DNA of 64,000 bases. Origin: Thinopyrum elongatum. Lineage: Eukaryota > Streptophyta > Magnoliopsida > Poales > Poaceae. The stretch covers positions 274,493 to 338,492 of the forward strand of contig JAAAXO010000328.1 of the NCBI GenBank assembly GCA_011799875.1. Reading direction: 5' to 3'. The notes under the pieces are model-generated. The model worked only from the letters and a program-made list of their open reading frames with translations, was not told the DNA's origin and ran no database searches. The position numbers were made by a program, and so were the translations under genes. Below, piece by piece: positions 34,301 through 47,700 of this stretch; the stretch's first letter is position 1, and the number at the start of each line of letters is the position of its first letter.

Positions 34301-37300
34301 GTTTTGAACGTTTTTAGGGTTTAGGGCTAGGGTTTAGATTTCAGAGTTTAGGTTAGTTTTTTATGGTTTGAACTAGTGTTTACGTTTAGAATAGAGGGTC
34401 AGGTTTTTCTCCGGGTTTAGGGTTTACAATTTTTTAAAATCACAAATCCAAAGGAAAATAGAGTTTTTGGACGTTTTAGACGTTTTAGGGTTTAGGGCTA
34501 GGGTTTAGATTTCAGAGTTTAGGGTTAGGTTTTATGGTTTGAACCTTTAGTGTTTACTGTTTAGAATATAGGTTCAGAGTTTTAAGTCCCAGGTTTTTGG
34601 ACGTTGTTTAGGGTTTAGGGCTAGGGTTTAGATTTCAGAGTTAGGGTTAGGTTTTATGGTTTGAACCTTTAGTGTTTACTGTTTAGAATAGAGTTTCAGA
34701 CTTTTAAGTCCGGGTTTAGGGTTTGGAAATTAAATCAAAATTCCAAGGGAAAATAGAGTTTTTGGACGTTTTAGACGTTTTAGGGTTTAGGGCTAGGGTT
34801 TATATTCAGAGTTTAGGGTTAGTTTTAGGTTTGAACCTTTAGTGTTTACTGTTTAGAATAGAGTTTCAGACGTTTTAAGTCCCGGGTTTAGGGTTTAGGA
34901 CAATTTTTAAAATCACAAATTAAAGGGAAATAGAGTTTTTGACGTTTTAGACGTTTTTAGGGTTTTGGCTAGGGTTTAGATTTTAGAGTTTAGGGTTAGG
35001 TTTTATGGTTTGAACCTTTAGTTTTAGTTAGAATAGAGTGTCAGACTTTAAGTCGGGTTTAGGGTTTGGACAATTTTTAAATTACAAAATTCCAAAGGGA
35101 AAATAGAGTTTTTGGACGTTTTAGACGTTTTTAGGGTTTAGGGCTAGGGTTTAGATTTCAGAATTTAGGGTTAGGTTTTATGGTTTGAACCTTCAGTGTT
35201 TACTGTTTAGAATAGAGTTTCAGACATTTTAAGTCATGGGTTTAGGGTTTCGGAAAAAATTTTAATATCACAAAATTCCAAAGGGAAAATAGAGTTTTTG
35301 GACGTTTTAGACGTTTTAGTGTTTAGGGCTAGGGTTTAGATTTCAGAGTTTAGGGTTATGTTTTATGGTTTGAACCTTTAGTGTTTACTGTTTAGAATAG
35401 AGTTTCAGACGTTTTAAGTCCCGGGTTTAGGGTTTAGGACAATTTTTTAAAATCACAAAATTAAAAAGGGAAAATATAGTTTTTGGACGTTTTAGACGTT
35501 TTTAGGGTTTTGGGCTAGGGTTTAGATTTTAGAGTTTAGGGTTAGGTTTTATGGTTTGAACCTTTAGTATTTGGGGTTTAGAATAGAGTGTCAGACATTT
35601 TAAGTGCTGGGTTTAGGGTTTCGGACAATTTTTTAAATTGACAAAATTCCAAAGGGAAAATAGAGTTTTTGGACGTTTTAGACGTTTTTAGGGTTTAGGG
35701 CTAGGGTTTAGATTTCAGAGTTTAGGGTTAGGTTTTATGGTTTGAACCTTTAGTGTTTACTGTTTAGAATAGAGTTTCAGACATTTTAAGTCCTGGGTTT
35801 AGGGTTTCGGAAAAAAATTTAATATCCCAAAATTCCAATGGGAAAATAGAGTTTTTGGACGTTTTAGACGTTTTAGGGTTTAGGGCTAGGGTTTAGATTT
35901 CAGAGTTTAGGGTTAGGTTTTATGGTTTGAACCTTTAGTGTTTACTGTTTAGAATAGAGTTTCAGACGTTTTATGTCCCGGGTTTAGGGTTTAGGACAAT
36001 TTTTTAAAATCACAAAATTAAAAAGGGAAAATAGAATTTTTGGACGTTTTAGACGTTTTTAGGGTTTAGGGCTAGGGTTTAGATTTTAGAGTTTAGGGTT
36101 AGGTTTTATGGTTTGAACCTTTGTTGTTTACTGTTTAGAATAGAGTGTCAGACGTTTTAAGTCCTAGGTTTAGGGTTTCGGACAATTTTTTAAATTGACA
36201 AAATTGCAAAGGGAAAATAGAGTTTTTGGACGTTTTAGACGTTTTTAGGGTTTAGGGCTAGGGTTTAGATTTCAGAGTTTAGGGTTAGGTTTTATGGTTT
36301 GAACCTTCAGTGTTTACTGTTTAGAATAGAGTTTCAGACATTTTAAGTCATGGGTTTAGGGTTACGGAAAAAATTTTAATATCACAAAATTCCAAAGGGA
36401 AAATAGAGTTTTTGGACGTTTTAGACGTTTTAGGGTTTAGGGCTAGGGATTAGGTTTCAGAGTTTAGGGTTATGTTTTATGGTTTGAACCTTTAGTGTTT
36501 ACTGTTTAGAATAGAGCTTCAGACGTTTTAAGTCCCGGGTTTAGGGTTTAGGACAATTTTTTAAAATCACAAAATTAAAAAGGGAAAATATAGTTTTTGG
36601 ACGTTTTAGACGTTTTTAGGGTTTAGGGCTAGGGTTTAGATTTTAGAGTTTAGGGTTAGGTTTTATGGTTTGAACCTTTAGTGTTTACTGTTTAGAATAG
36701 AGTGTCAGACATTTTAAGTCCAGGGTCTAGGGTTTCGGACAATTTTTTAAATTGACAAAATTGCAAAGGGAAAATAGAGTTTTTGGACGTTTTAAACGTT
36801 TTTAGGGTTTAGGGCTAGGGTTTAGATTTCAGAGTTTAGGATTAGGTTTTATGGTTTGAACCTTTAGTGTTTAGGGTTTAGAATAGAGTGTCAGACATTT
36901 TAAATCCTGGGTTTAGGGTTTCGGACAATTTTTAAAATTGACAAAATTCCAAAGGGAAAATAGAGTTTTTGGACGTTTTAGACGTTTTTAGGGTTTAGGG
37001 CTGGGGTTTAGATTTCAGAGTTTAGGGTTATGTTTTATGGTTTGAACCTTTAGTGTTTACTGTTTAGAATAGAGTGTCAGCCGTTTTAAGTCCTGGGTTT
37101 AGGGTTTAGGAGAATTTTTCAAAATCACTAAATTCCAAAGGGAAAATAGAGTTTTTGGACGTTTTAGACGTTTTAGGGTTTAGGGCTAGGGTTTTGATTT
37201 GAACCTTTAGTGTTTACTGTTTAGAATAAAGTTTCAGATGTTTTAAGTCCCAGGTTTAGGTTTACGACAATTTTCTAAAATTACAAAATTCCAAAGGGAA

Positions 37301-37515
37301 AATAGAGTTTTTGGACGTTTTTAGGGTTTAGGGCTAGGGTTTAGATTTCAGAGTTTAGGGTTAGGTTTTATGGTTTGAACCTTTAGTGTTTACTGTTTAG
37401 AATAGAGTTTCAGACATTTTAAGTCCTGGGTTTAGGGTTTCGGAAAAAAATTTAATATCCCAAAATTCCAATGGGAAAATAGAGTTTTTGGACGTTTTAG
37501 ACGTTTTAGGGTTTA

Positions 37516-38815
37516 GGGCTAGGGTTTAGATTTCAGAGTTTAGGGTTATGTTTTATGGTTTGAACCTTTAGTGTTTACTGTTTAGAATAGATTTTCAGAC
37601 GTTTTAAGTCCCGGGTTTAGGGTTTAGGACAATTTTTTAAAATCACAAAATTAAAAAGGGAAAATATAGTTTTTGGACGTTTTAGACGTTTTTAGGGTTT
37701 TGGGCTAGGGTTTAGATTTTAGAGTTTAGGGTTAGGTTTTATGGTTTGAACCTTTAGTATTTAGGGTTTAGAATAGAGTGTCAGACATTTTAAGTGCTGG
37801 GTTTAGGGTTTCGGACAATTTTTTAAATTGACAAAATTCCAAAGGGAAAATAGAGTTTTTGGACGTTTTAGACGTTTTTAGGGTTTAGGGCTAGGGTTTA
37901 GATTTCAGAGTTTAGGGTTAGGTTTTATGGTTTGAACCTTTAGTGTTTACTGTTTAGAATAGAGTTTCAGACATTTTAAGTCCTGGGTTTAGGGTTTCGG
38001 AAAAAAAATTAATATCCCAAAATTCCAATGGGAAAATAGAGTTTTTGGACGTTTTAGACGTTTTAGGGTTTAGGGCTAGGGTTTAGATTTCAGAGTTTAG
38101 GGTTAGGTTTTATGGTTTGAACCTTTAGTGTTTACTGTTTAGAATAGAGTTTCAGACGTTTTATGTCCCGGGTTTAGGGTTTAGGACAATTTTTTAAAAT
38201 CACAAAATTAAAAAGGGAAAATAGAATTTTTGGACGTTTTAGACGTTTTTAGGGTTTAGGGCTAGGGTTTAGATTTTAGAGTTTAGGGTTAGGTTTTATG
38301 GTTTGAACCTTTATTGTTTACTGTTTAGAATAGAGTGTCAGACGTTTTAAGTCCTGGGTTTAGGGTTTCGGACAATTTTTTAAATTGACAAAATTGCAAA
38401 GGGAAAATAGAGTTTTTGGACGTTTTAGACGTTTTTAGGGTTTAGGGCTAGGGTTTAGATTTCAGAGTTTAGGGTTAGGTTTTATGGTTTGAACCTTCAG
38501 TGTTTACTGTTTAGAATAGAGTTTCAGACATTTTAAGTCATGGGTTTAGGGTTTCGGAAAAAAAAATAATATCACAAAATTTCAAAGGGAAAATAGAGTT
38601 TTTGGACGTTTTAGACGTTTTAGGGTTTAGGGCTAGGGTTTAGATTTCAGAGTTTAGGGTTATGTTTTATGGTTTGAACCTTTAGTGTTTACTGTTTAGA
38701 ATAGAGTTTCAGACGTTTTAAGTCCCGGGTTTAGGGTTTAGGACAATTTTTTAAAATCACAAAATTAAAAAGGGAAAATATAGTTTTTGGACGTTTTAGA
38801 CGTTTTTAGGGTTTA
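37516..38815 (+). repeat. second copy of a 7-monomer higher-order segment
   Basis: Seven consecutive monomers repeat those at 35326-36625 in the same order and register at a 2,190-base displacement. The pattern diverges afterwards: class B here at 38816, but class A at 36626. Six of the units that follow from 37888 also match clean block 2 at an offset of 22,774-22,775. Confidence 0.85.
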
Positions 38816-39557
38816 GGGCTAGGGTTTAGATTTCAGAATTTAGGGTTAGGTTTTATGGTTTGAACCTTCAGTGTTTACTGTTTAGAATAGAGTTTCAGAC
38901 ATTTTAAGTCCTGGGTTTAGGGTTTCGGAAAAAAAATTAATATCCCAAAATTCCAATGGGAAAATAGAGTTTTTGGACGTTTTAGACGTTTTAGGGTTTA
39001 GGGCTAGGGTTTAGATTTCAGAGTTTAGGGTTATGTTTTATGGTTTGAACCTTTAGTGTTTACTGTTTAGAATAGAGTTTCAGACGTTTTATGTCCCGGG
39101 TTTAGGGTTTAGGACAATTTTTTAAAATCACAAAATTAAAAAGGGAAAATAGAATTTTTGGACGTTTTAGACGTTTTTAGGGTTTAGGGCTAGGGTTTAG
39201 ATTTTAGAGTTTAGGGTTAGGTTTTATGGTTTGAACCTTTAGTATTTAGGGTTTAGAATAGAGTGTCAGACATTTTAAGTGCTGGGTTTAGGGTTTCGGA
39301 CAATTTTTTAAATTGACAAAATTCCAAAGGGAAAATAGAGTTTTTGGACGTTTTAGACGTTTTTAGGGTTTAGGGCTAGGGTTTAGATTTCAGAGTTTAG
39401 GGTTAGGTTTTATGGTTTGAACCTTTAGTGTTTACTGTTTAGAATAGAGTTTCAGACATTTTAAGTCATGGGTTTAGGGTTACGGAAAAAATTTTAATAT
39501 CACAAAATTCCAATGGGAAAATAGAGTTTTTGGACGTTTTAGACGTTTTAGGGTTTA

Positions 39558-39820
39558 GGGCTAGGGTTTAGATTTCAGAATTTAGGGTTAGGTTTTATGG
39601 TTTGAACCTTCAGTGTTTACTGTTTAGAATAGAGTTTCAGACATTTTAAGTCCTGGGTTTAGGGTTAGGTTTTATGGTTTGAACCTTTAGTGTTTACTGT
39701 TTAGAATAGAGTTTCAGACGTTTTATGTCCCGGGTTTAGAGTTTAGGACAATTTTTTAAAATCACAAAATTAAAAAGGGAAAATAGAATTTTTGGACGTT
39801 TTAGACATTTTTAGGGTTTA
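39558..39820 (+). repeat. 263-base hybrid satellite monomer
   Basis: The distance between successive phase marks is 263 instead of about 186. At about 39660-39670 the TCCTGGGTTTAGGGTT part of one monomer runs straight into AGGTTTTATGG of the next, skipping about 109 bases. Both break sites contain TTTAGGGTT, so recombination or slippage between telomere-like motifs within monomers explains it. The surrounding sequence is clean, so I take it as real. Confidence 0.75.
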
Positions 39821-40524
39821 GGGCTAGGGTTTAGATTTTAGTGTTTAGGGTTAGGTTTTATGGTTTGAACCTTTATTGTTTACTGTTTAGAATAGAGTGT
39901 CAGACGTTTTAAGTCCTGGGTTTAGTGTTTCGGACAATTTTTTAAATTGACAAAATTGCAAAGGGAAAATAGAGTTTTTGGACGTTTTAGACGTTTTAGG
40001 GTTTAGGGCTAGGGTTTTGATTTGAACCTTTAGTGTTTACTGTTTAGAATAAAGTTTCAGATGTTTTAAGTCCCGGGTTTAGGTTTACGACAATTTTCTA
40101 AAATCACAAAATTCCAAAGGGAAAATAGAGTTTTTGGACGTTTATAGGGTTTAGGGCTAGGGTTTAGATTTCAGAGTTTAGGGTTAGGTTTTATGGTTTG
40201 AACCTTTAGTGTTTACTGTTTAGAATAGAGTTTCAGACATTTTAAGTCCTGGGTTTAGGGTTTCGGAAAAAAATTTAATATCCCAAAATTCCAATGGGAA
40301 AATAGAGTTTTTGGATGTTTTAGACGTTTTAGGGTTTAGGGCTAGGGTTTAGATTTCAGAGTTTAGGGTTAGGTTTTATGGTTTGAACCTTTAGTGTTTA
40401 CTGTTTAGAATAGAGTTTCAGACGTTTTAAGTCCTGGGTTTAGGGTTTAGGAAATTTTTTTAAAATCACAAAATAAAAAAGGGAAAATAGAATTTTTGGA
40501 CATTTTAGACGTTTTTAGGGTTTA

Positions 40525-41415
40525 GGGCTAGGGTTTAGATTTTAGAGTTTAGGGTTAGGTTTTATGGTTTGAACCTTTAGTGTTTACTGTTTAGAATAGA
40601 GTGTCAGACGTTTTAAGTCCTGGGTTTAGGGTTTCGGACAATTTTTTAAATTGACAAAATTGCAAAGGGAAAATAGAGTTTTTGGACGTTTTAGACGTTT
40701 TTAGGGTTTAGGGCTAGGGTTTAGATTTCAGAATTTAGGGTTAGGTTTTATGGTTTGAACCTTTAGTGTTTAGGGTTTAGAATAGAGTGTCAGACATTTT
40801 AAGTCCTGGGTTTAGGGTTTCGGACAATTTTTAAAATTGACAAAATTCCAAAGGGAAAATAGAGTTTTTGGACGTTTTAGACGTTTTTAGGGTTTAGGGC
40901 TAGGGTTTAGATTTCAGAGTTTAGGGTTAGGTTTTATGGTTTGAACCTTTAGTGTTTACTGTTTAGAATAGAGTGTCAGCCGTTTTAAGTCTTGGGTTTA
41001 GGGTTTAGGAGAATTTTTCAAAATCACTAAATTCCAAAGGGAAAATAGAGTTTTTGGACGTTTTAGACGTTTTAGGGTTTAGGGCTAGGGTTTTGATTTG
41101 AACCTTTAGTGTTTACTGTTTAGAATAAAGTTTCAGATGTTTTAAGTCCCGGGTTTAGGTTTACGACAATTTTCTAAAATCACAAAATTCCAAAGGGAAA
41201 ATAGAGTTTTTGGACGTTTATAGGGTTTAGGGCTAGGGTTTAGATTTCAGAGTTTAGGGTTAGGTTTTATGGTTTGAACCTTTGGTGTTTAGTGTTTAGA
41301 ATTGAGTTTCAGGCGTTTTAAGTCCCGGGTTTAGGGTTTAGCACAATTTTTTAAAATCACAAAATTAAAAAGGGAAAATAGAGTTTTTGGACGTTTTAGA
41401 TGTTTTTAGGGTTTA
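40525..41415 (+). repeat. conserved five-monomer run A-G-D-E-F
   Basis: Monomer lengths are 186, 186, 185, 148 and 186, exactly those of 12961-13851, at a constant offset of 27,564. The third carries GTGTCAGCCG. The fourth is the short unit in which GGGCTAGGGTTTTGATTTG replaces a segment longer by about 38 bases. The fifth carries GAATTGAGTTTCAGGCG. Confidence 0.85.
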
Positions 41416-41780
41416 GGGCTAGGGTTTAGATTTCAGAGTTTAGGGTTAGGTTTTATGGTTTGAACCTTTAGTGTTTACTATTTAGAATAGAGTGTCAGAC
41501 GTTTTAAGTCCTGGGTTTAGGGTTTCGGACAATTTTTTAAATTGACAAAATTGCAAAGGGAAAATAGAGTTTTTGGACGTTTTAGACGTTTTTAGGGTTT
41601 AGGGCTAGGGTTTAGATTTCAGAGTTTAGGGTTAGGTTTTATGGTTTGAACCTTTAGTGTTTACTGTTTAGAATAGAGTGTCAGACATTTTACGTCCTGG
41701 GTTTAGGGTTTCGGACAATTTTTTAAATTGACAAAATTTCAAAGGGAAAATAGAGTTTTTGGACGTTTTAGACGTTTTAG

Positions 41781-44700
41781 ACGTTTTAGGGTTTAGGGGG
41801 GCTAGGGTTAGATTCAGAGTTTAGGGTTAGGTTTTATGGTTTGAACCTTTAGTTTACTGTTTAGAATAGAGTTCAGAAGTTTTAAGTCCCGGGTTTAGGG
41901 TTTAGGACAATTTTTTAAAATCATAATCCAAGGGAAAATAGAGTTTTTGACGTTTTAGACGTTTAGGGTTTAGGGCTAGGGTTTAGATTCAGAGTTTAGG
42001 GTTAGGTTTTATGGTTGAACCTTTAGGGTTTACTGTTTAGAATAGAGTTTCAGATTTTAAGTCCCGGTTTAGGGTTTAGGACAATTTTTTAAATCACAAA
42101 ATCCAAAGGGAAAATAGAGTTTTGGCGTTTAACGTTTTGGGTTTGGGCTAGGGTTTAGATTTCAGGTAGGGTTAGGTTTTATGGTTTGAACCTTTAGTGT
42201 TTCTGTTTAATAGAAGTTCGGAGTTTTAAGTCCCGGGTTTAGGGTTTAGAAATTTTTTAAAATCACTAAATTCCAAAGGGAAAATAGAGTTTTTGGACGT
42301 TTTAGACGTTTAGGGTTTAGGGCTAGGGTTTAGATTTCCAAGTTAGGGTTAGTTTTATGGTTTGAACCTTTAGTGTTTACTGTTTGAATAGAGTTTCAGA
42401 CGTTTTAAGTCCCGGTTTAGGGTTAGGACAAATTTTTAAAATCACAAAATTCCAAAGGGAAAATAGAGTTTTTGACGTTTTAGACGTTTTAGGGTTTAGG
42501 GCTAGGGTTTAGATTCAGAGTTTAGGGTAGGTTTTATGGTTTGAACCTTTAGTGTTTCTGTTTAGAATAGAGTGTCAGACGTTTTTAGTCCCGGGTTTAG
42601 GGGTTTAGGACAATTTTTTAAAATCACAAATTCCAAAGGGAAAATAGAGTTTTTGGACGTTTTAGACGTTTTAGGGTTTAGGGCTAGGGTTTAGATTTCA
42701 GAGTTTAGGGTTAGTTTTATGGTTTGAACCTTTAGTGTTTACTGTTTAGAATAGAGTTCAGACTTGTTTTAATCTCGGGTTTAGGGTTAGGACAATTTTT
42801 TAAATCACTAAATCCAAAGGGAAAATAGAGTTTTTTTGGACGTTTTAGACGTTTTAGGGTTTAGGGCTAGGGTTTAGATTTCAAGTTTAGGGTTAGGTTT
42901 ATGGTTTGAACCTTTAGTGTTTACTGTTTAGAATAGAGTTTCAGACGTTTTAAGTCCGGTTTAGGGTTTAGGACAATTTTTTAAAATCACAAAATCCAAA
43001 GGGAAAAGAGTTTTTGGACGTTTTAGAGTTTTAGGGTTTAGGGCTAGGGTTTAGATTTCAGAGTTTAGGGTTAGGTTTTATGGTTTGAACCTTTAGTGTT
43101 TATGTTAGAATAGAGTTCAGACGTTTTAAGTCCGGGTTTAGGGTTTAGGACAATTTTTTAAAATCACTAATTCCAAAGGGAAAATAGATTTTTGGACGTT
43201 TTAGACGTTTTAGGGTTTAGGGCTAGGGTTTAGATTTCAGAGTTTAGGGTTAGGTTTTATGGTTTGAACCTTTAGTGTTACTTTTAGAATAGAGTGTCAG
43301 ACGTTTTAAGTCCGGGTTTAGGGTTTAGACAATTTTTTAAAATCACTAAATTCCAAAGGGAAAATAGAGTTTTTGGACGTTTTAGACGTTTTAGGGTTTA
43401 GGGCTAGGGTTTAGATTCCAAGTTTAGGGTTAGGTTTTATGGTTTGAACTTTAGTGTTTACTGTTTAGAATAGAGTTCAGAGTTTTAAGTCCGGGTTTAG
43501 GTTTGGACAATTTTTTAAAATCACAAAATTCCAAAGGGAAAATAGAGTTTTTGACGTTTTAGACGTTTTAGGGTTTAGGCTAGGGTTTAGATTTCAGAGT
43601 TTAGGGTTAGGTTTTATGGTTTGAACCTTAGTGTTTACGTTTAGATAGAGTGTCAGACGTTTAAGTCCCGGGTTTAGGGTTTAGGACAATTTTTAAAATC
43701 ACAAATTCCAAAGGGAAAATAGGTTTTTGACGTTTTAACGTTTTAGGGTTTGGGCTAGGGTTTAGATTTCAGAGTTTAGGGTTAGGTTTTATGGTTTGAA
43801 CCTTTAGTGTTACTGTTTAGAATAGAGTGTCAACGTTTTAAGTCCCGGGTTTGGGTTTAGGACAATTTTTTAAAATCAAAATTCCAAAGGGAAAATAGAG
43901 TTTTTGGAAGTTTTAGACGTTTTAGGGTTTAGCTAGGGTTTAGATTTCAGAGTTTAGGGTTAGGTTTTATGGTTTGAACCTTTAGTGTTTACTGTTTAGA
44001 ATAGAGTGTCAGACGTTTTAAGTCCGGGTTTAGGGTTTAGGACAATTTTTAAAAATCATAAATTCCAAAGGGAAAATGAGTTTTTGACGTTTTAGACGTT
44101 TTAGGGGTTAGGGCTAGGGTTAGATTTCAGAGTTTAGGGTTAGGTTTTATGGTTTGAACCTTTAGTGTTTACTGTTTAGAATAGAGTTTCAGATTTAAGT
44201 CCCGGGTTTAGGGTTTAGGACAATTTTTAAAATCACAAAAATTCCAAAGGGAAAATAGAGTTTTTGACGTTTTAACGTTTTAGGGTTTAGGGCTAGGGTT
44301 TAGATTTCAGAGTTAGGGTTAGGTTTTATGGTTTGAACCTTTAGTGTTTCTGTTTAGAATAGAGTTCGGACGTTTTAAGTCCCGGGTTTAGGGCTAGGAT
44401 TTTTTAAATACAAAATTCCAAAGGGAAAAATAGAGTTTTTGGAGTTTTAGACGTTTAGGTTTAGGGCTAGGGTTTAGATTTCAAGTTAGGGTTAGGTTTT
44501 ATGGTTGAACCTTTAGTGTTTACTGTTTAGAATAGAGTTTCAGATTTTAAGTCCGGGTTTAGGGTTTGGACAATTTTTTAAAATCACAAAATCCAAAGGG
44601 AAAATAGAGTTTTTGGACGTTTTAGACGTTTTAGGGTAGGGCTAGGGTTTAGATTTCAGAGTTTAGGGTTAGGTTTTATGGTTTGAACCTTTGTGTTTGT

Positions 44701-47700
44701 TAAGATAGAGTGTCAGGAGTTTTAAGTCCCGGGTTTAGGGTTTAGGAAATTTTTAAAATCACTAAATTCCAAAGGGAAAATAGAGTTTTTGGACGTTTTA
44801 GACGTTTTAGGTTTAGGGCTAGGGTTTAGATTTCAAGTTTAGGGTTAGTTTTATGGTTTGAACCTTTAGTGTTACTGTTTAGAATAGAGTGTCAGGACGT
44901 TTAAGTCCCGGGTTTAGGGTTAGGACAATTTTTTAAAATCACAATTCCAAGGGAAAATAGAGTTTTTGGACGTTTTAGACGTTTTAGGGTTAGGGCTAGG
45001 GTTTAGATTTCAGAGTTAGGTTAGGTTTATGGTTGAACCTTTAGTGTTTACTGTTTAGAATAGAGTTTGACTTTTAAGTCCCGGGTTTAGGGTTTAGGAC
45101 ATTTTTTTAAATCACAAAATTCCAAAGGAAAAATAGAGTTTTTGGACGTTTTAGACGTTTTAGGGTGGTTTAGGGCTAGGGTTTAGATTTCCAAGTTTAG
45201 GGTTAGGTTTTATGGTTTGAACCTTTAGTGTTTACTGTTTAGAATAAGTTTTGGACGTTTACGTTAGTTAGCTTTCTCAGGAGGTTTAGTCCGGGTTTAG
45301 GTTGACAATTTTTAAAATCACAAATTCCAAAGGAAAATAGAGTTTTTGGACGTTTTAGACTTTTAGGGTTTAGGGCTAGGGTTTAGATTTCCAGTTTAGG
45401 GTTAGGTTTTATGGTTTGAACCTTTAGTGTTTATGTTTAGAATAGAGTTTCAGAGTTTTAAGTCCTGGTTTAGGGTTTTGACAATTTTTTAAATCACAAA
45501 ATTCCAAAGGGAAAATAGAGTTTTTGGAGTTTTACGTTTTAGGTTTAGGGCTAGGGTTTAGATTTCAAAGTTTAGGGTTAGGTTTTATGGTTTGAACCTT
45601 TAGTGTTTACTGTTTAGAATAGAGTGTCGGACGTTTAAGTCCGGGTTTAGGGTTTAGGACAATTTTTAAAATCACAAATTCCAAAGGGAAAATAGAGTTT
45701 TGGACGTTTTACGTTTTTAGGGTTTAGGGGTAGTTAGATTTCAGAGTTAGGGTTAGGTTTTATGTTTGAACCTTTAGTGTTTACTGTTTAGAATAGAGTG
45801 TCAGGACGTTTTAAGTCCGGGTTTAGGGTTAGGAAAATTTTTTAAAATCACAAAATTCCAAAGGGAAAATAGAGTTTTTGGATGTTTAGACGTTTTAGGG
45901 TTTAGGGCTAGGGTTTAGTTTTAGATTTCCAGTTTAGGGTTAGGGTTTATGGTTTGAACCTTTAGTGTTTACTTTAGAATAGAGTTTCGACGTTTAAGTC
46001 CCGGGTTTAGGGTTTAGGACAATTTTTTAAAATCACAAAATTCCAAAGGGAAAATAGAGTTTTTGGACGGTTTAGATTTTAGGGTTTAGGGCTAGGGTTT
46101 AGATTTCAGAGTTTAGGGTTAGGTTTTATGGTTTGAACCTTTAGTGTTTAATGTTTAGAGAGTGGTTCAGCGTTTTAAGTCTGGGTTTAGGGTTTAGGAC
46201 AATTTTTTTAATCACTAAATTCCAAAGGGAAAATAGATTTTGGACGTTTTAGACGTTTTAGGGTTTAGGGCTAGGGTTTAGATTTCAAGTTTAGGTTAGG
46301 TTTTATGGTTTGAACCTTTAGTGTGTTACTATTTAGAATAGAGTGTCAGACGTTTTAAGTCCTGGGTTTAGGGTTTAGGACAATTTTTTAAAATCACTAA
46401 TTCCAAAGGGAAAATAGAGTTTTTGGACGTTTTAGAGTTTGGGTTTAGGCTAGGGTTAGATTCAGTTTAGGGTTAGGTTTTATGGTTTGAACCTTTAGTG
46501 TTTACTGTTTAGAATAGAGTTTCGGACGTTTTAAGTCCGGGTTTAGGTTTTAGGACAATTTTTTAAAATCACAAAATTCCAAAGGGAAAATAGAGTTTTG
46601 GACGTTTTAGACGTTTTAGGGTTTAGGGCTAGGGTTTAGATTTCAGAGTTTAGGGTTAGGTTTTATGGTTTGAACCTTTAGTGTTACTGTTTAGAATAGA
46701 GTGTCAGACGTTTAAGTCCGGGTTTAGGGGTTAGGACAATTTTTTAAAATCACTAAATTCCAAAGGGAAAATAGAGTTTTTGTTGACGTTTGACGTTTAG
46801 GGTTAGGGTAGGGTTTAGATTTCAGAGTTTAGGGTTAGGTTTTATGGTTTGAACCTTTAGTGTTACTGTGTTTAGAATAGAGTGTTAGACGTTTTAAGTC
46901 CGGGTTTAGGGTTTAGGACAATTTTTTTAAAATCACTAAAATTCCAAAGGGAAAATAGAGTTTTTGGACGTTTTAGACGTTTTAGGGTTTAGGGCTAGGG
47001 TTTAGATTTCAGAGTTTAGTTAGGTTTTATGGTTTGAACCTTTAGTGTTTACTGTTAGAATAAGATTGGACGTTTTAAGTCCCGGGTTTAGGGTTTAGGA
47101 CATTTTTTAAAATCACAAATTCCAAAGGAAAATAGAGTTTTGGATTTTAGACGTTTTTGGGTTTAGGGTAGGGTTTAGATTTCAAGTTTAGGGTTAGGTT
47201 TTATGGTTTGAACCTTTAGTGTTACTGTTAGATAGAGTTGGACGTTTTAGTCCCGGGTTTAGGGTTAGGACAATTTTTTAAAATCACAAAAATCCAAAGG
47301 GAAAATAGAGTTTTGGACTTTTAGACGTTTTAGGGTTTAGGGCTAGGGTTTAGATTTCAGAGTTAGGGTTAGGTTTTATGGTTTGAACCTTTAGTGTTTA
47401 CTGTTTAGAATAGAGTGTCGGACGTTTTAAGTCCCGGGTTTAGGGTTAGGACAATTTTTTAAATCACTAATTCAAAGGGAAAATAGAGTTTTTGGAGTTT
47501 TAGACGTTTTAGGGTTTAGGGCTAGGGTTTAGATTTCCAGTTTAGGGTTAGGTTTATGGTTTGAACCTTAGTGTTTACTTGTTTAGAATAGAGTTTGGAC
47601 GTTTTAAGTCCCGGGTTTAGGGTTTAGGACAATTTTTTAAAATCACAAAATTCCAAAGGGAAAAAATAGAGTTTTTGGACGTTTAGATGTTTTAGGGTTT

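Larger units (their letters stand above)
16219..35095 (+). repeat. satellite array, long noisy block 2
   Basis: About 19 kb of the same satellite and orientation. Spacing between successive GAACCTTTAG marks at 16360-17427 is 178, 180, 177, 178, 179 and 175, versus 185-186 in clean blocks. The deficit comes from scattered short deletions, such as CAGAG to CAAG or GACG to ACG. A few patches, listed separately, lose the satellite pattern almost entirely. I did not find the short class E unit here. Small frames at 30170-30525 and 31063-31284 are low-complexity translations of degraded repeat and are not genes. Confidence 0.85.
35096..41780 (+). repeat. satellite array, clean block 3 with higher-order repeat
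   Basis: About 36 clean monomers. From 35326 the class order is C G B C A B C A G D E B, then C G B C A B C again from 37516, every start displaced by exactly 2,190 bases: 35326/37516, 35512/37702, 35698/37888, 35883/38073, 36069/38259, 36255/38445 and 36440/38630. Shared private variants support the match, for example the TTTTGGGCTAGG head at 35512 and 37702, and ATGTCCCGGG at 35883 and 38073. A second conserved run, A G D E F, is at 40525-41415. A 263-base hybrid unit lies at 39558-39820. No genes. Confidence 0.92.
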
